NCBI GenBank assembly: GCA_025890175.1
Contig: JANPYM010000011.1
Location: 2,088,299-2,152,298, forward strand
Origin: Ciborinia camelliae
Lineage: Eukaryota > Ascomycota > Leotiomycetes > Helotiales > Sclerotiniaceae
DNA: 64,000 nucleotides
Direction of reading: 5' to 3'
In this document: one piece after another, positions 10,912-21,885 of the stretch
Position numbering within the stretch: position 1 is the stretch's first letter
Layout: each line of letters starts with the position of its first letter
The notes under the pieces: generated by a model
The model's database searches: none
The model's input: only the letters and a program-made list of their open reading frames with translations
What the model was told of the DNA's origin: nothing
Translations under genes and position numbers: made by a program

Positions 10912-11731
10912 GCCTCTGTACATTTCAGCCATCTTCTACCCCCCTACCAATACATGCCTTTGAATTGGTATACTTTTCTACTACCGCCTTATATTTGCTG
11001 TGCCTCGATTCTATCGTTTAACGTTGATTCTCATTATTTGTTGCATTATACGGTTCATTCCGGCGTTCCTGGTCGAAACCTTCGCCTGCTTCCCATTAAC
11101 TACCTACTGGGACATTCATATACACGGGAAATTTATCAACCATTATATGCTTTTCCGGGCTATAATTTTTTCTTTTGAAGTCGCTCTTGACGCTGCAATC
11201 TTGCTCTTTCCAATACGGGAGGTTATATGTCTTCAAATGCCCCGCAGCAGGAAGTTTTTGGTGTCTCTAATCTTTCTTCTTGGCGGCTTGTAAGTTTTCA
11301 AACTGTCATGGAGCCACAATTTGCGACTAATCTTGCTAGTGCTACCCTAACGGGAATTTTCCGAATTATCAAGACTTATACACGTAGTCATAGTTCTCGT
11401 GAGTTCTTACATCCTTCAAATACGTATAGTTACTGAATTCTTTTCAGTTGATCAAGGTTCTGATATATTCTGATATAACATTCATGATGGCCCTGCATTC
11501 TTCTGCGCTTGCGTGCCAACCTATGCCCCATTGGTATCCAGGTTCATAGAAATCAACAGCTGTTTTTGGTTTAGCATCATTCCACGATCATCTACCAAGT
11601 CAGAAAGCGAAAACAATTTCGATTTGTCGAAAGTTAAGCCTGAAAGGAGACGTTCATACTATCAAGAAATCCAAGAGCAACAAGGCTATAAGAATCTTTC
11701 GATCGATTCATCAGGTGATACGAATATATAA
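10912..11731 (+). pseudogene. Fungal rhodopsin-domain membrane protein (PTH11/SAT4-like), decayed
   Basis: Seven-helix fungal rhodopsin-domain features survive in one splice-compatible frame: LFYYRL (from about 10970), CFPLTTYWD, the AILLFPI and LQMPRSRK stretch, then LIFLLGG. An intron at 11290-11339 (GTAAGT donor) leads to TLTGIFRIIKTY, and a second intron at 11399-11447 leads to FFCACVPTYAPLVSRF, followed by a polar tail ending at 11731. Two in-frame stops break it: TGA at 10961-10963, and TGA at 11471-11473 where the family usually has Trp. No amino-terminal helices are found directly upstream; the 412-bp inverted-repeat element sits there instead. Members are membrane proteins, some acting as GPCR-like sensors. 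This copy is unlikely to be functional unless the stops are assembly errors. Confidence 0.6.
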
Positions 11732-12169
11732 GATGATGATGCTTGAAGATAGTAAATGTCTCATGCAAAGCCTGGCAGTGATCATGATATTATACAGAGG
11801 TGGTCGGAGAATTAAGGGAGGATATAGTATACGAAATGCAAACGAATTTGTGCTGTTCAGTGTACAATTTGTGGGGTTTGCGAGATTAAAACTTTCTAAA
11901 GAGAATTCATGAGGTGGCCGAAGAACTAAATAAGTTGCAGATGCCAGTACCCCCATACATCCTCCTCAATCTATGGGTAATATACTCAGGTTCTATCAAA
12001 TTTTATGACGTGGCTTGCTTCTGTCTCATTGAAGGTTCCAACAGTTGTGATCTGCGGCACAGCCCATGCTAATATTTTCTACATATACTGCTCCTTTATC
12101 ATCCTCTTTTTCCTTTTCTTCTTAATCCAAACACAGTTTTCGATCACTTCTCCAATTCCAAATATCTCA
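11732..12169. other. Intergenic and 5' leader of hydrolase gene
   Basis: Non-coding, except that the reading frame of the downstream hydrolase stays open upstream to an ATG at 12005 and would add a hydrophobic extension. A T/C-rich tract near 12080-12130 looks more like a promoter or leader pyrimidine tract. Confidence 0.4.
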
Positions 12170-13255
12170 ATGGCAGCCATAGGATTCCCATCCAACTCCA
12201 AAACCGTCACCCTCCCCTCAGGTACAACCTACGCCTACGTTTGCATTCCCAAAACAGATCCATCCAAATCCACCATTCTTTTCCTTCATGGTTTCCCCTC
12301 CACGTCATATGACTGGATCTATCAAATCCCACACTTCGCCTCTAAAGGCTATGGCATCATTGCACCAGACCTATTAGGTTATGGGGGTACAGATAAACCT
12401 GAAGCAGTAGAGCCTTATAGATTCAAGACCATGGCCACTGATATCAATGACTTGCTTACGCATGAGGGAATCGAATCAGTCGATGCCGTCGGACATGATT
12501 TCGGCAGTCTTTTCCTATCTCGAATCATCAATTATTATCCACACAGATTCCTCTCGAGTACATTCCTAGCGGTTCCATACTCAGCCCCAGGAATACCATT
12601 TATCCTGGACGTTTTAAAACCGATCACGGAAAAGGAATTGGGATTTGAGAGATTTGGATACATGCGATTTTTTATCCAAGAGGATTCTTGGAAATTGATG
12701 GATGAACATGTAAGTGCAAACTTTCTTACATTTTCGTGCCCAAACCATTGACTTTGACGTCCCAAAAATCTGACATAGCCCATCTAGCCCGAGAGCTTTT
12801 TCTCCCTCATGTACGGCTCCGAAGAAAACACAGCCATGAAATTCTACCCCCCAGGCGCCCTCTCCACCTCCCTAAAATCCAACTACATAGCGCCCCCTCC
12901 CACCTGGCAAACACCCCTCTACACCACCACGCGCTCTCAAATCTTCTCGCATCCCGCTAGCAGTTTCCGCGGTCCGACAAACTGGTACCGATGTCGATTT
13001 GGTGCAAACCTCATGCTTGGCATTCAAGAGGAAATCGATGATAACCTCGATGCGCAAATTCCTTGTCGTGCATTGTTTGTTGGGCAGAATCATAGGAGTG
13101 TCGTGGCCATGGAAAGTATGAAGAAGAGGATGGAGATGTTTGCCAGGGATTTGGTGATGAGGGAGGTGCAGACGAATGGACATTGGGTGCAGTTTGAGGC
13201 GAGGGATGAGGTTAATGGGTTTTTGGAGGAGTTCTTTGAGGGGAGGTTGGGGTGA
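12170..13255 (+). CDS. Alpha/beta hydrolase, epoxide-hydrolase-like
   Basis: Two exons, 12170-12709 and 12788-13255, give 335 residues. The oxyanion motif HGFP is at residues 40-43 and the nucleophile elbow GHDFGS has Asp110, the arrangement of soluble epoxide hydrolases and haloalkane dehalogenases. A late GHWVQFEARDEV supplies the catalytic His, and LMDEHPESFFSLMYGSEEN spans the splice junction as in family members. The start chosen is the ATG at 12170, since homologous proteins begin just before a TVTLPSGTTYAYV-like strand. An in-frame upstream ATG at 12005 would add a membrane-like segment. A nearer AG at 12776-12777 would give an early stop, so the acceptor must be 12786-12787. Probable role: hydrolysis of an epoxide or similar xenobiotic or metabolite; substrate unknown. 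Confidence 0.87.
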
Positions 13256-14418
13256 GGAGGGAGTTGTGCCGGGGGCGTGTGAGGTGCCGGGTTCGGTTAT
13301 GAGCAGGTGGGATTGATGGAAGAGTGAGTTAAAGTAAATTAGCTACGTATAGAAATAAAAATAAAATACACCTTTCATACTCAATAAAGCATTTTATCCC
13401 ATCTAATCCATACATATCTCTTTTCCCAAATTCCTAGTATTTTATATCTGTCATGAAGAATCACATCTACTCAATAATCTATCGACCACCCGAACGTTTG
13501 AACCTTGGTCCAATCATTTGGAACATCATCCCCGCCATCCTAATGCATAAAAGCTCGCGAAATCATATATAATCCTCCCCCATATCTCAAGTTGTATGAT
13601 TCTGCGAGAAAGATACTTTGGGCCAATGCCAGCAGCCGCGGCACTGTGCGGGATGAACGGTATGGTCGGTCTTGAAACGTCATACAAATTACAATACCCG
13701 CAGAGGGGTAGACGCGTTGCCTGGGATAGTAATCATGAAGGCTGCGCCAACTTTCGGGAAATGGCAAATGTCAAATCCTCATCATCCGGGTTTAAGTGTT
13801 GATTATGGTTCCCGAGGTCGTTATAGTTAGGTATGATAAATATCCATTGGCATAAGGTTAACCTAGACGAGGCTTGGAGTGATATGATTAATACTTTGAT
13901 GATTAATCAATGCTGCATCGTGTTTGTGGTACAAAACTTCCTTTTATTCTTCATCTATCCCATTCTTGATTCAATCTGACTACGGATGAATTTTATATTT
14001 TCTCATCAAGATGGACTGGTATTTGGTGAGGCTTTTCGAAGTCATTAACGCCGGTGGACCAATGATATCTCCTATTGAACTTCCGAAAAACGATGTCGCA
14101 AATGAAGTCATTCAAACAATAAAATAAATTGACAAAGGCGTAATGAAATTCATCGCCGAGCATTTTTTGATCACTGCATACCATACTCAGCATCTGACAT
14201 ATAAATAATCATGGATTTCAGTCCCGAGACAAAGCCACCAAAGTTGGTGGTGAAAGAATATATACTTTAAAATTTTCCGTTCGCAGAGAATTCCCCTCAT
14301 TCCCATTGTCATCACTTCACATATCATATCACAAGTGTATACCTCTCTTCAAGCTTCAATTTATTAATAGCCATCGATAATCTACTCATTATCACAAATT
14401 CCATTCGCATTCTTAAAC
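13256..14418. other. Intergenic; possible minus-strand coding remnant 13486-13800
   Basis: On the minus strand an open frame from 13767 to 13540, read past a TAG, continues as a protein-like stretch (DGGDDVPNDWTKVQTFGWS) to a stop near 13486. It could be the degraded 3' end of a gene, but I do not recognise the family and found no convincing upstream exons. The rest looks non-coding; a TATATACTTTAAAA stretch near 14260 may be a promoter element of the reductase gene. Confidence 0.3.
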
Positions 14419-15525
14419 ATGAGCACATCCAAGTGGTACAATCCAGCCTCGGGAAAGGGCAAGACAATCTTGGTTACTGGTGGTAATGGTTTCATGGCAG
14501 CTAGAATTCTAGATGCCTTTTTATCTCGAGGCTACCATGTTCGCACAACTGTCCGGAGTCCAGATAAAGGTGAAGCTCTGGTGAAAAACTTTAGCAGATA
14601 CCCCAATCAACTTTCCTATGTAATCGTCAAAGATATTATCGTCGAAGGAGCCTTTGATGAAGCTGTCAGAGGAGTAGATGGTGTAAGCAATCATCTCAAT
14701 AGTCATAAATTTACCACTAACATGTAAAAGGTGGTACATTCTGCCTCTCCATTTGTCGTGCACGTTAAGGATAATGAGCAAGACCTTCTCATTCCAGCTA
14801 TTAAAGGTACAACCAATATCTTAAAAGCTGTTCACAAGAATGCTCCTCAAGTAAAGCGGGTCATAATCACCTCATCCATTGCCTCAATTTTCGACATGGA
14901 TAAAGGAGCTCGACCTGGCTACACCTACAGCGAGAAAGATTGGAACCCCATCACCTATGGCGTAGCAGCAAACCCCCGAACCCCAGTTGAAGTTTCCTAC
15001 TGCGCATCCAAAGCTTTTGCCGAGAAAGCCGCATGGGATTACGTTAAAGAAAATAAACCCAACTTCAACCTCTCCACCATCTGTCCTCCCATGGTCTATG
15101 GACCCAACGCGCAAACCATCACATCCCTCGACCACCTCAACACTTCGTCAGCGGATATCTACCGTCTCATGAATGGATCGGAAAAGACCGTCCCGGACAC
15201 CACATGGTTCGGCTACGTCGATGTCCGAGATGTGGGAGAGGCTCATGCCCGAGCTTACGAATCGGTCGAGGCTGCGGGTCAACGTTTCCTCACTGCTAGT
15301 GGGACTTTCACATACGCTCAAGTGTGCGAAATCATCCGGAGAAATTTCCCGCAGTTGAAAGATAGGACCCCCGATCCCTCATCGGCGCATATTACTGATT
15401 CATATCAAGTCAATAATGAGAAGTCGAGGAAGGAACTGGGAATGGATTTTCGAAACTTGGAGGTGGTGATTTATGATCAGGTGGTGGAATTCTTGAATTT
15501 GGAGAAGAAGTTGGGTAAGGCTTGA
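14419..15525 (+). CDS. NADPH-dependent reductase, GRE2/dihydroflavonol-reductase-like extended SDR
   Basis: Two exons, 14419-14682 and 14731-15525, encode 352 residues. The cofactor loop is TGGNGFMA (residues 20-27), with a following basic patch (RTTVRS) that favours NADPH. Catalytic Ser lies in TSSIASI (near 136-137), and the YxxxK pair is Tyr178 and Lys182 in YCASK. VDG joined to VVHSASPF across the intron is the normal family sequence and fixes the donor at 14683 (GTAAGC) and the acceptor at 14730. This is the extended-SDR group of yeast Gre2 (methylglyoxal/isovaleraldehyde reductase) and fungal ketoreductases. It should reduce small aldehydes or ketones in the cytosol; the substrate is not predictable. 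All catalytic residues are intact. Confidence 0.9.
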
Positions 15526-17450
15526 TTATTGTTGGCTTTAGCCTCCACATCGATTGATGGTGATGATGACTTGTTGTGATTTCAAGTGCTCGTTCACCAT
15601 GTTTATATATTCTGATTATGGACAACTGGTTGCAGAATGTTCCAAGACGGCAAATAAATACTTGTATGGTATCCCCAAAATTAACACGCGGAATAAAATC
15701 ACCATTTATTTACTCTAGGATCGGCCTAATCAAACAATTCTGAAGGCTGAAATCTCCAATCCACCTCATTCCTACCCCCCCCCCCACCCCCTCCATCAAC
15801 ATCTCCTCAACTCACCTTCCCAACCCAAGATATCTAGAGCTTCCTTCTCCTCTTCAAATAAGTTACTCCCCCACCCAAAATGCTCTCCAAGTAAAACAAT
15901 AAAATAAAACTCAAAATCAAAATAAAAGTAGAATCACTTCATATTCATATTCATGTTCACGCATCACTTGAATTAGATGTTGGAGAGCTAAACAGCCTAG
16001 TCTAGTCTAGTCCTGGTTTTGTCCTAATGGATCAATTAGTTGTGATTGGACATGTAGATTTGGGCATCGATCGGTACTTGGTACTTAGTAGGTAGGGATT
16101 GTATCGTTGATTTTGCGCGAGATGGGTTGAAGATGTATTGGGGTGGGGGTAGGTAGGTAGGTATAGGTAGGTATTTATTTTATGTATTAATACCTGCCGA
16201 CGACGAGAATAATCTAATATCCAAATCTGATAAACTAAACTAGATCACACCGAATGCTTGTGCCATGGATTTCTAACATAAAAATAACAGAACATAATAT
16301 AACCGGCAAGCAAATTCAAATGATTTATATCGAACCCCGCCTAGTAGATGATTTCTAGCTTCAACTTCGGCTTCGGCTTCATCAAATACCTAGGTAGATA
16401 GTAAGATATTAAGATATAAATGAAACTTTCTTGTTTATTTCGTTCGTTCGTTTCGTTTTCGACGAGGATGTGTATTAAAAGAAATATATTAGATTGGTAT
16501 CGAGAAATGTATATATCCTTCTTCAGTCAATTCGGTCAATTCAGTCTGTCTGTGCTATTTCGGTAAGGCTATAACTATTCCTGTAGGCAAGGTTACCCAA
16601 TACTTTAGCGTAGGTATTCAGCCTACCTGGGGTATTTGATAGGCCTATTGATTAGCCTTATTGATGTCATATAACAGCCAGGGCGAAAGTTCTGCGTACG
16701 TACCGCAGGTTTCTGATTGTGAAACAGACATAATAGTACCTATGGTGTTTGGATTTCATTTTCTATCGAATGAGGGCTCTTTCATCTCATCATCTCTGTC
16801 GTTTTTCTTTTGATCAACTAATTGATGATTACTGTACCCGAGTAGATAGTAGATTGTCACCGCTCACCGCATTCACTATCATCCCATGTCACCGAAAACA
16901 ACCTTAGATCGGACGACATGCAGCTTCAAAACACAAAATGAACCCGTCTTTTATTGTAGGTAAGAAGTTAGTATCACGTTTCAAAATGGTCGAATTAACA
17001 ATAGAAATATCGTTGTCAGCCGCATAGCGGGCTATAATTCTTAAACTTGTCGCGTTTCAGCCTTTCAGGACTAGCCACATTCGGCAAAACATGCAATGGG
17101 AAGCATGTTGATCCCCAAGGATTACGGATTATTTTTGCCTTTGCCAATATCATACAGATGAAGGAATATGCAGGGAGAGTTCTGTAAACGGGCGAATTGT
17201 TTTGAAACTGCATATATCTCTTAGCCCTCTGATTTTGCCCTACGAACCAATTGCCTGGAATTGAGTACGAAGGAAATTCTTATCAACATACATAAACCTA
17301 GATAATGGATCATGAGTTTCAGCAGAAAATTGGTTACGGGTCTTTTTATATATCATTGTTTATTTTGTTTAGGGCCAGCCTTACATTTGTATATGGCCAT
17401 CGCTTGTTACAAAACACACTACTCGATCTTTAGTCAGGCTAGCCTTCAAT
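15526..17450. other. Intergenic, no gene seen
   Basis: Low-complexity AT-rich DNA. It holds a C-run near 15774-15790, GTAGGTAG repeats near 16149-16172, CGGCTT units near 16361-16380 and an ACCTAGGT palindrome near 16388. ORFs are short and unconvincing. Confidence 0.6.
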
Positions 17451-19467
17451 ATGCTTCCATTGACAGTTAATCAGGAATCTACGTTGACAAGATGGGCATC
17501 ATATAACCTGGGCAGGCCTCAGGATGGATTCATGGCGTTTCTTATGGGCGAGACAGGTCTACAAGAAGATCAAATCAATCATTGGTGGACTAATCAAGCG
17601 ATTACTGGTAAGTGACATATCTTTGAATCTGGTAGAGAAAGAGATTCTAATAGTTTATACCAGGTCTTGATACCAAATTTACGACCGGAAAAGTAGAACC
17701 AAGGTCTAAAATCGATTTGTATGGTTCCGAGACCAACAGTGTTGATTTTGCAAATCTCAATCTTCCAGATTTTAATTTCGATCTGTTTGGAGACGACATG
17801 CAGGACTTTGATGCAACCTTTTCCGGTTTAACAGATTGGTCTCTGCTTGAGAACTCATGTTATGATTTACCTCGGCTCCCCTCGAGTTTGATAGCTTGCC
17901 AAAGCCAAGAAAATCGAGGAGATGAATCCTCGGAAAAGGACCCTTGTCACTCGGATGCTATTTCATTCTCAGATACCGATTCAGTTTTATCAATGCCATC
18001 AGGTTACGGGAGTAATCGTACGTCAAGTAGATCATCAGGATTTTCTTGTGGATCTGGACGTACCTGTGGAACCACATCAACACTTTTCTCTGTGCAGGAA
18101 GATCTGGCAGCAGGTTCAATGGACTCAAGCCAGGCTTTTCAGCAACACAAAATTATAAATCCATCTATCAACTCGACGCCCAATTCGCAACATATGTTGT
18201 CCAATGATCTTAATAGCAATCAGTGTAACACTCGACACCACAGCTTGGAATCCGAACCATCTACTAGTTTGAAACGCAAGTCAAGTACAAATCTCAACGC
18301 CAAGAAATTACCAAATATACCCCAGAAGTCTGTAAGATATGGTTGCACAATATGCGGACAGCAATTTGAACGCAAAGGAGCCAAAGGCGACTGGAAACGA
18401 CACGAGCAGACAAAGTGCGAACAACAAAAAATATGGTACTGCATGCCTCAAGAGCCAACCATCAAGGTACTTAATGTTTGGTACTGCATGTTATGCAATT
18501 ATGCCGAGAGTAATCGCGATGGGATGATTCACCATCTGATCAACCAACATCGGGTTCAAAATTGTTGGGGCAAACCTCTTTCTAAAAGGAGTCATCCTAG
18601 GAAAGATAAATTGAGAGATCACTTGAAGAGAAATCATGGTTTGGCCGAAGGATCGACTGGATGGGAGGATTGGCATCAAGATTTACCTGAAAAGAAGGCT
18701 TGGGGGTGTGGATTTTGTGGCGGTTGCTTTTTTACCTGGGATGGTAAGTCATCTAATCATCTTCATACCTATCTTACCTTTCTTTACTTTTCCGCGCGGT
18801 CATCCATAGCTTCCTCGATATCCCAACGCCCATAATGAAACTAACTAACACACAACAAACAGCCCGACTCGACCACATAGCCGAGCACTACGAAAAACAA
18901 GGCCTCTCCACTTCCCAATGGTCCTTAACCAACGTCATCAAAGGGCTCCTCAAACAACCCCTCGAATGGGACATCCTCAGCGCGTGGAAACATCTCGTGG
19001 GAAATAATGATCGCTCCTACACATGGAACGACGACGTCGCCATCTTACTCCAGCGTAAATTGGAGTATCGAGATGGGACGCCACAGTGTCTCGCGGAGGA
19101 ATCGAGAAGATTGGCAAGGAGATCTTCTTCTTCTTCTTCTTCTCATCATAATCATATCGTGCCGCAAATGTGGCCGCTCTCGCATTCGGAATCGAGGGCT
19201 GTAAGGAGAGCAAGAGATCTTTTGGCTGGATCGTTAAGGGGTTCGACGGGGAAATCTTCCGTGAGTAGATTTGGTGATGGCGATGGTGATGGAGACGGAG
19301 ATGGGGATGGGGATGGGGGGAATGGAGATAGTAGGAATTTCCCCGGAACCTCTTTATCTTTAATGGCTGATACTAAGCATATCGATACCGATACCGATAC
19401 CGATACACATGCGGATACGGGGGTAATATTTGAAGTCCAAGGGAGGAATTTTAATGGGTTTATTTAA
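17451..19467 (+). CDS. Homeobox (degenerate) plus C2H2 zinc-finger transcription factor
   Basis: Three exons, 17451-17607, 17664-18743 and 18863-19467, give 613 residues. Exon 1 reads like a TALE/KN homeodomain core: LTRWASYNL, then GFMAFLMGETGL and INHWWTNQ, which aligns with the usual INNWFxNxR recognition helix. A Ser/Asp-rich activator-like region follows. Three or more C2H2-type fingers come next: CTICGQQF...HEQTKC near residue 278, CMLCNYAE...HHLINQH near 325, and CGFCGGCF...HIAEHYEKQ near 398 crossing the last intron, with an RDHLKRNH half-finger between them. The C-terminus contains microsatellite-encoded (GD)n near 19275-19317 and (DT)n near 19381-19406. Likely a nuclear DNA-binding regulator; targets unknown. 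Confidence 0.8.
19268..19408 (+). repeat. Coding hexanucleotide microsatellites
   Basis: GGxGAT-type hexamers (about 19275-19317) and CGATAC-type hexamers (about 19381-19404) lie within the last exon of the transcription factor and encode Gly-Asp and Asp-Thr runs. Confidence 0.8.
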
Positions 19468-21531
19468 TAAATTAATGGGGGTATTAAATTTGGGTGCGGG
19501 GTCAATATTAAAGACGTTAGATGTAAGATGGAAAAGGTAAACGAAGGTACCTAGAAAGGTAATAGTTTGTTTGTGAGAGCTGGTTTTCCACATAACATAC
19601 TACGGTTAATATGGATATGGATATGGATATGGATATGGATATGGATGGGGGATAATGATAATGATGTTGATGTCACGGCGGTGATGTGACATAATATAAT
19701 ATAATACGATAGCGGACTTGATGTGATGGATCCAAATAATCCCAGCAAACAGGACTGTTCATATAGAGATTACTTTTGTTTGGAGGAATCATATATATTT
19801 ATCTAGGTGCCTCTAGATAGATAGATAGATAGATAGATAGCAATATATATATACATATAACATTGCCGAATTAGGAATGAATCTCAAAGGCCGAAAGAAC
19901 TGAAGGGGATAGAGAACTTGAGATGAGACGGCCTATCTCTTCTATCTATACAATATAAACAGAACAGAACAACACCCTCCCACTAACAAATCCTCGAGAG
20001 GACTACATACTACACTAAGCGTGAGCGGAAGTCTCTGAAATTGTTTTCTTTTCCTTTTTTAATGGAACTTCTATCGACCGATGAGATTATATTCAACCGA
20101 TCGATGACTCGGAAGAACTGGAGTACACTACAGTAACTCATTCACTCACTCGCTCAGTGAAGTGATGTGATAATCCAAATCATGCAGATGAGATGAGATA
20201 TGTATATATAAACCTTGATTTTATCGGACAAGTCTTTATCTTGCTTTTTGGGTGGGTGGTATTGAGTGGGTGGTTGAGTGAGGCTATCCCCCTCTCCCCC
20301 TTATTTTGATGGGGTATTTTGTTTTCTTTGTTGAATCTTCCAAGTTGATATTATTGTGCTTGATTTTGATTTTGGTTTTGTTTATGCTGTTATTTTGTTG
20401 TTTTGTTATTTTGGGCGGGAGGTGGAGGTGGAAACTTGGAGAGACGGAGATGAAATCTGAAATATGAAATTTCGGTGGTGGTGGTGGATCGGATCAAATT
20501 GATGGCGAAAATATGCTATGTCTAGAGTATATCATAAACTTCAAGTCAAAAGATCCTTCCTGGGGAAAAGACGGAAGACTTATAAATGCAGATTAATTAT
20601 GATATAATACATAGATCCATCCCAGCATTTCGAATATGTTGGTAAGCTGCACACCTGATTGAACGCGCGCGCGCGTTTATAGCTATTCTTGTGTAGAAGA
20701 GAGGAAATGAAATGAAGACAAAGTGCGATTTATATACTAGGTCGATGAGATGAATGTTTGGTATTTTTTGAGTTGGGATGGGTTAGAGTAGGGGATATTA
20801 TTGTGGTGTATTTTGGGGGTGGAGATTGGAATGGGGGGTATGGAATAATACAATATATATCTACTTTGATGGAAGATTTTGGGGGGTATATAAATCTAAC
20901 CTGCTTTTAAATTTTTGATCCTTTTATCAAATTAGTAGGGCGTACAGGATTATCACGCAAAAATTCAGGAAGATCTTCAAAGACTTAAGTATTAATTAAT
21001 ATGTTGCGAAGAAAATTTGGGAAATCTTGAAGGCGTGTGGTATAAACGGATAGTTTTATCGAAACTTGGAGACTATTTTGGTATTTTGTTGAGGTGTTTT
21101 TTGTTGTCGATTCGATGCGTTGCTATCGCTGTGAAGAATAAAAGAAGGGAAAAGATGGGATGAATAAAAATATAAGTAGCAAGAAGAATCGACGATGATG
21201 ATTTAAGCATAATTATAACAAATCCAGTACGTGGATATTTGATAAGTAGTCAGGTAAATTTATTGCGGAGTACAATGTACCTGGGATACTTCGATGAGGC
21301 TTGGCTGAACCCTGGTGGATAATTGAATCCTAATTCTATACAGGACTTGGGTTAAGATACGGTACCTATATATAGTATAGTTGGTGGTAAAAGTGTAACC
21401 GGAGGACTAATCGAGGGGCGCTAACATGATTCATGCTATCTTATGGATGATGATGTTCAACCTTGAGATAGTCGGGATTGCCGCTTTCCCGCTTGAAAAG
21501 CCTCCCCTGAAGCTTGATGAAAGTGTTTGTT
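19468..21531. other. Intergenic, microsatellite-rich
   Basis: No gene is seen. It contains a TATGGA array (about 19609-19648), a GATA/TAGA array (about 19814-19842), T/G-rich tracts near 20300-20440 and a GCGCGCGCGC run near 20667-20676. Confidence 0.6.
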
Positions 21532-21885
21532 CTAAGAGATGATATACCTTCGGAACATGACGCTCATCTTTGAAGTATCTGTGGGATTTTCTAGAGCATG
21601 CAGGGTATCATACAATTCTAGATAAGACTTGGAGAAATTAGCACCACGATCTTTTAGCGCTCTGCTAGTATGCGTTTCAACATGCCCCAGTTTAAGGTTC
21701 TTCTCCTTGTTGAATAAATGCATCGGGACAGCCGCAGCTGCTTTTGGATTAATGATAGATAATCGGTGGCATAGCATTAATACATCTCTAGTCATAAGGA
21801 TGCAACCATGCCAGAATTTGAACACGTCTGTATTTCTACTTTCAGTCGCCTGTTCGCTTGTTTCGAACAGGTGGAATTCAAGCAT
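21532..21885 (-). CDS. Small hypothetical protein (uncertain)
   Basis: A 117-codon open frame, not recognised. The peptide has mixed, protein-like composition, with a helical-looking centre (HRLSIINPKAAAAVPMHLF) and a polar C-terminus. There is no signal peptide or clear domain. An AG acceptor-like CTCAG directly precedes the ATG at 21885, so this may be the last exon of a longer gene; no convincing upstream exon was found. It stands alone in a long gene-poor stretch. It could equally be a chance ORF. Confidence 0.3.
   Translation of the reverse strand: MLEFHLFETSEQATESRNTDVFKFWHGCILMTRDVLMLCHRLSIINPKAAAAVPMHLFNKEKNLKLGHVETHTSRALKDRGANFSKSYLELYDTLHALENPTDTSKMSVMFRRYIIS

Noticed and set aside
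12872..13183. 103-codon minus-strand ORF
   Set aside because: Antisense to the hydrolase's second exon, where the sense frame has clear family motifs.
13628..13641. GCCAGCAGCCGCGG, identical to the universal SSU rRNA 530-loop segment
   Set aside because: Only 14 bp match and the flanks do not resemble rRNA.
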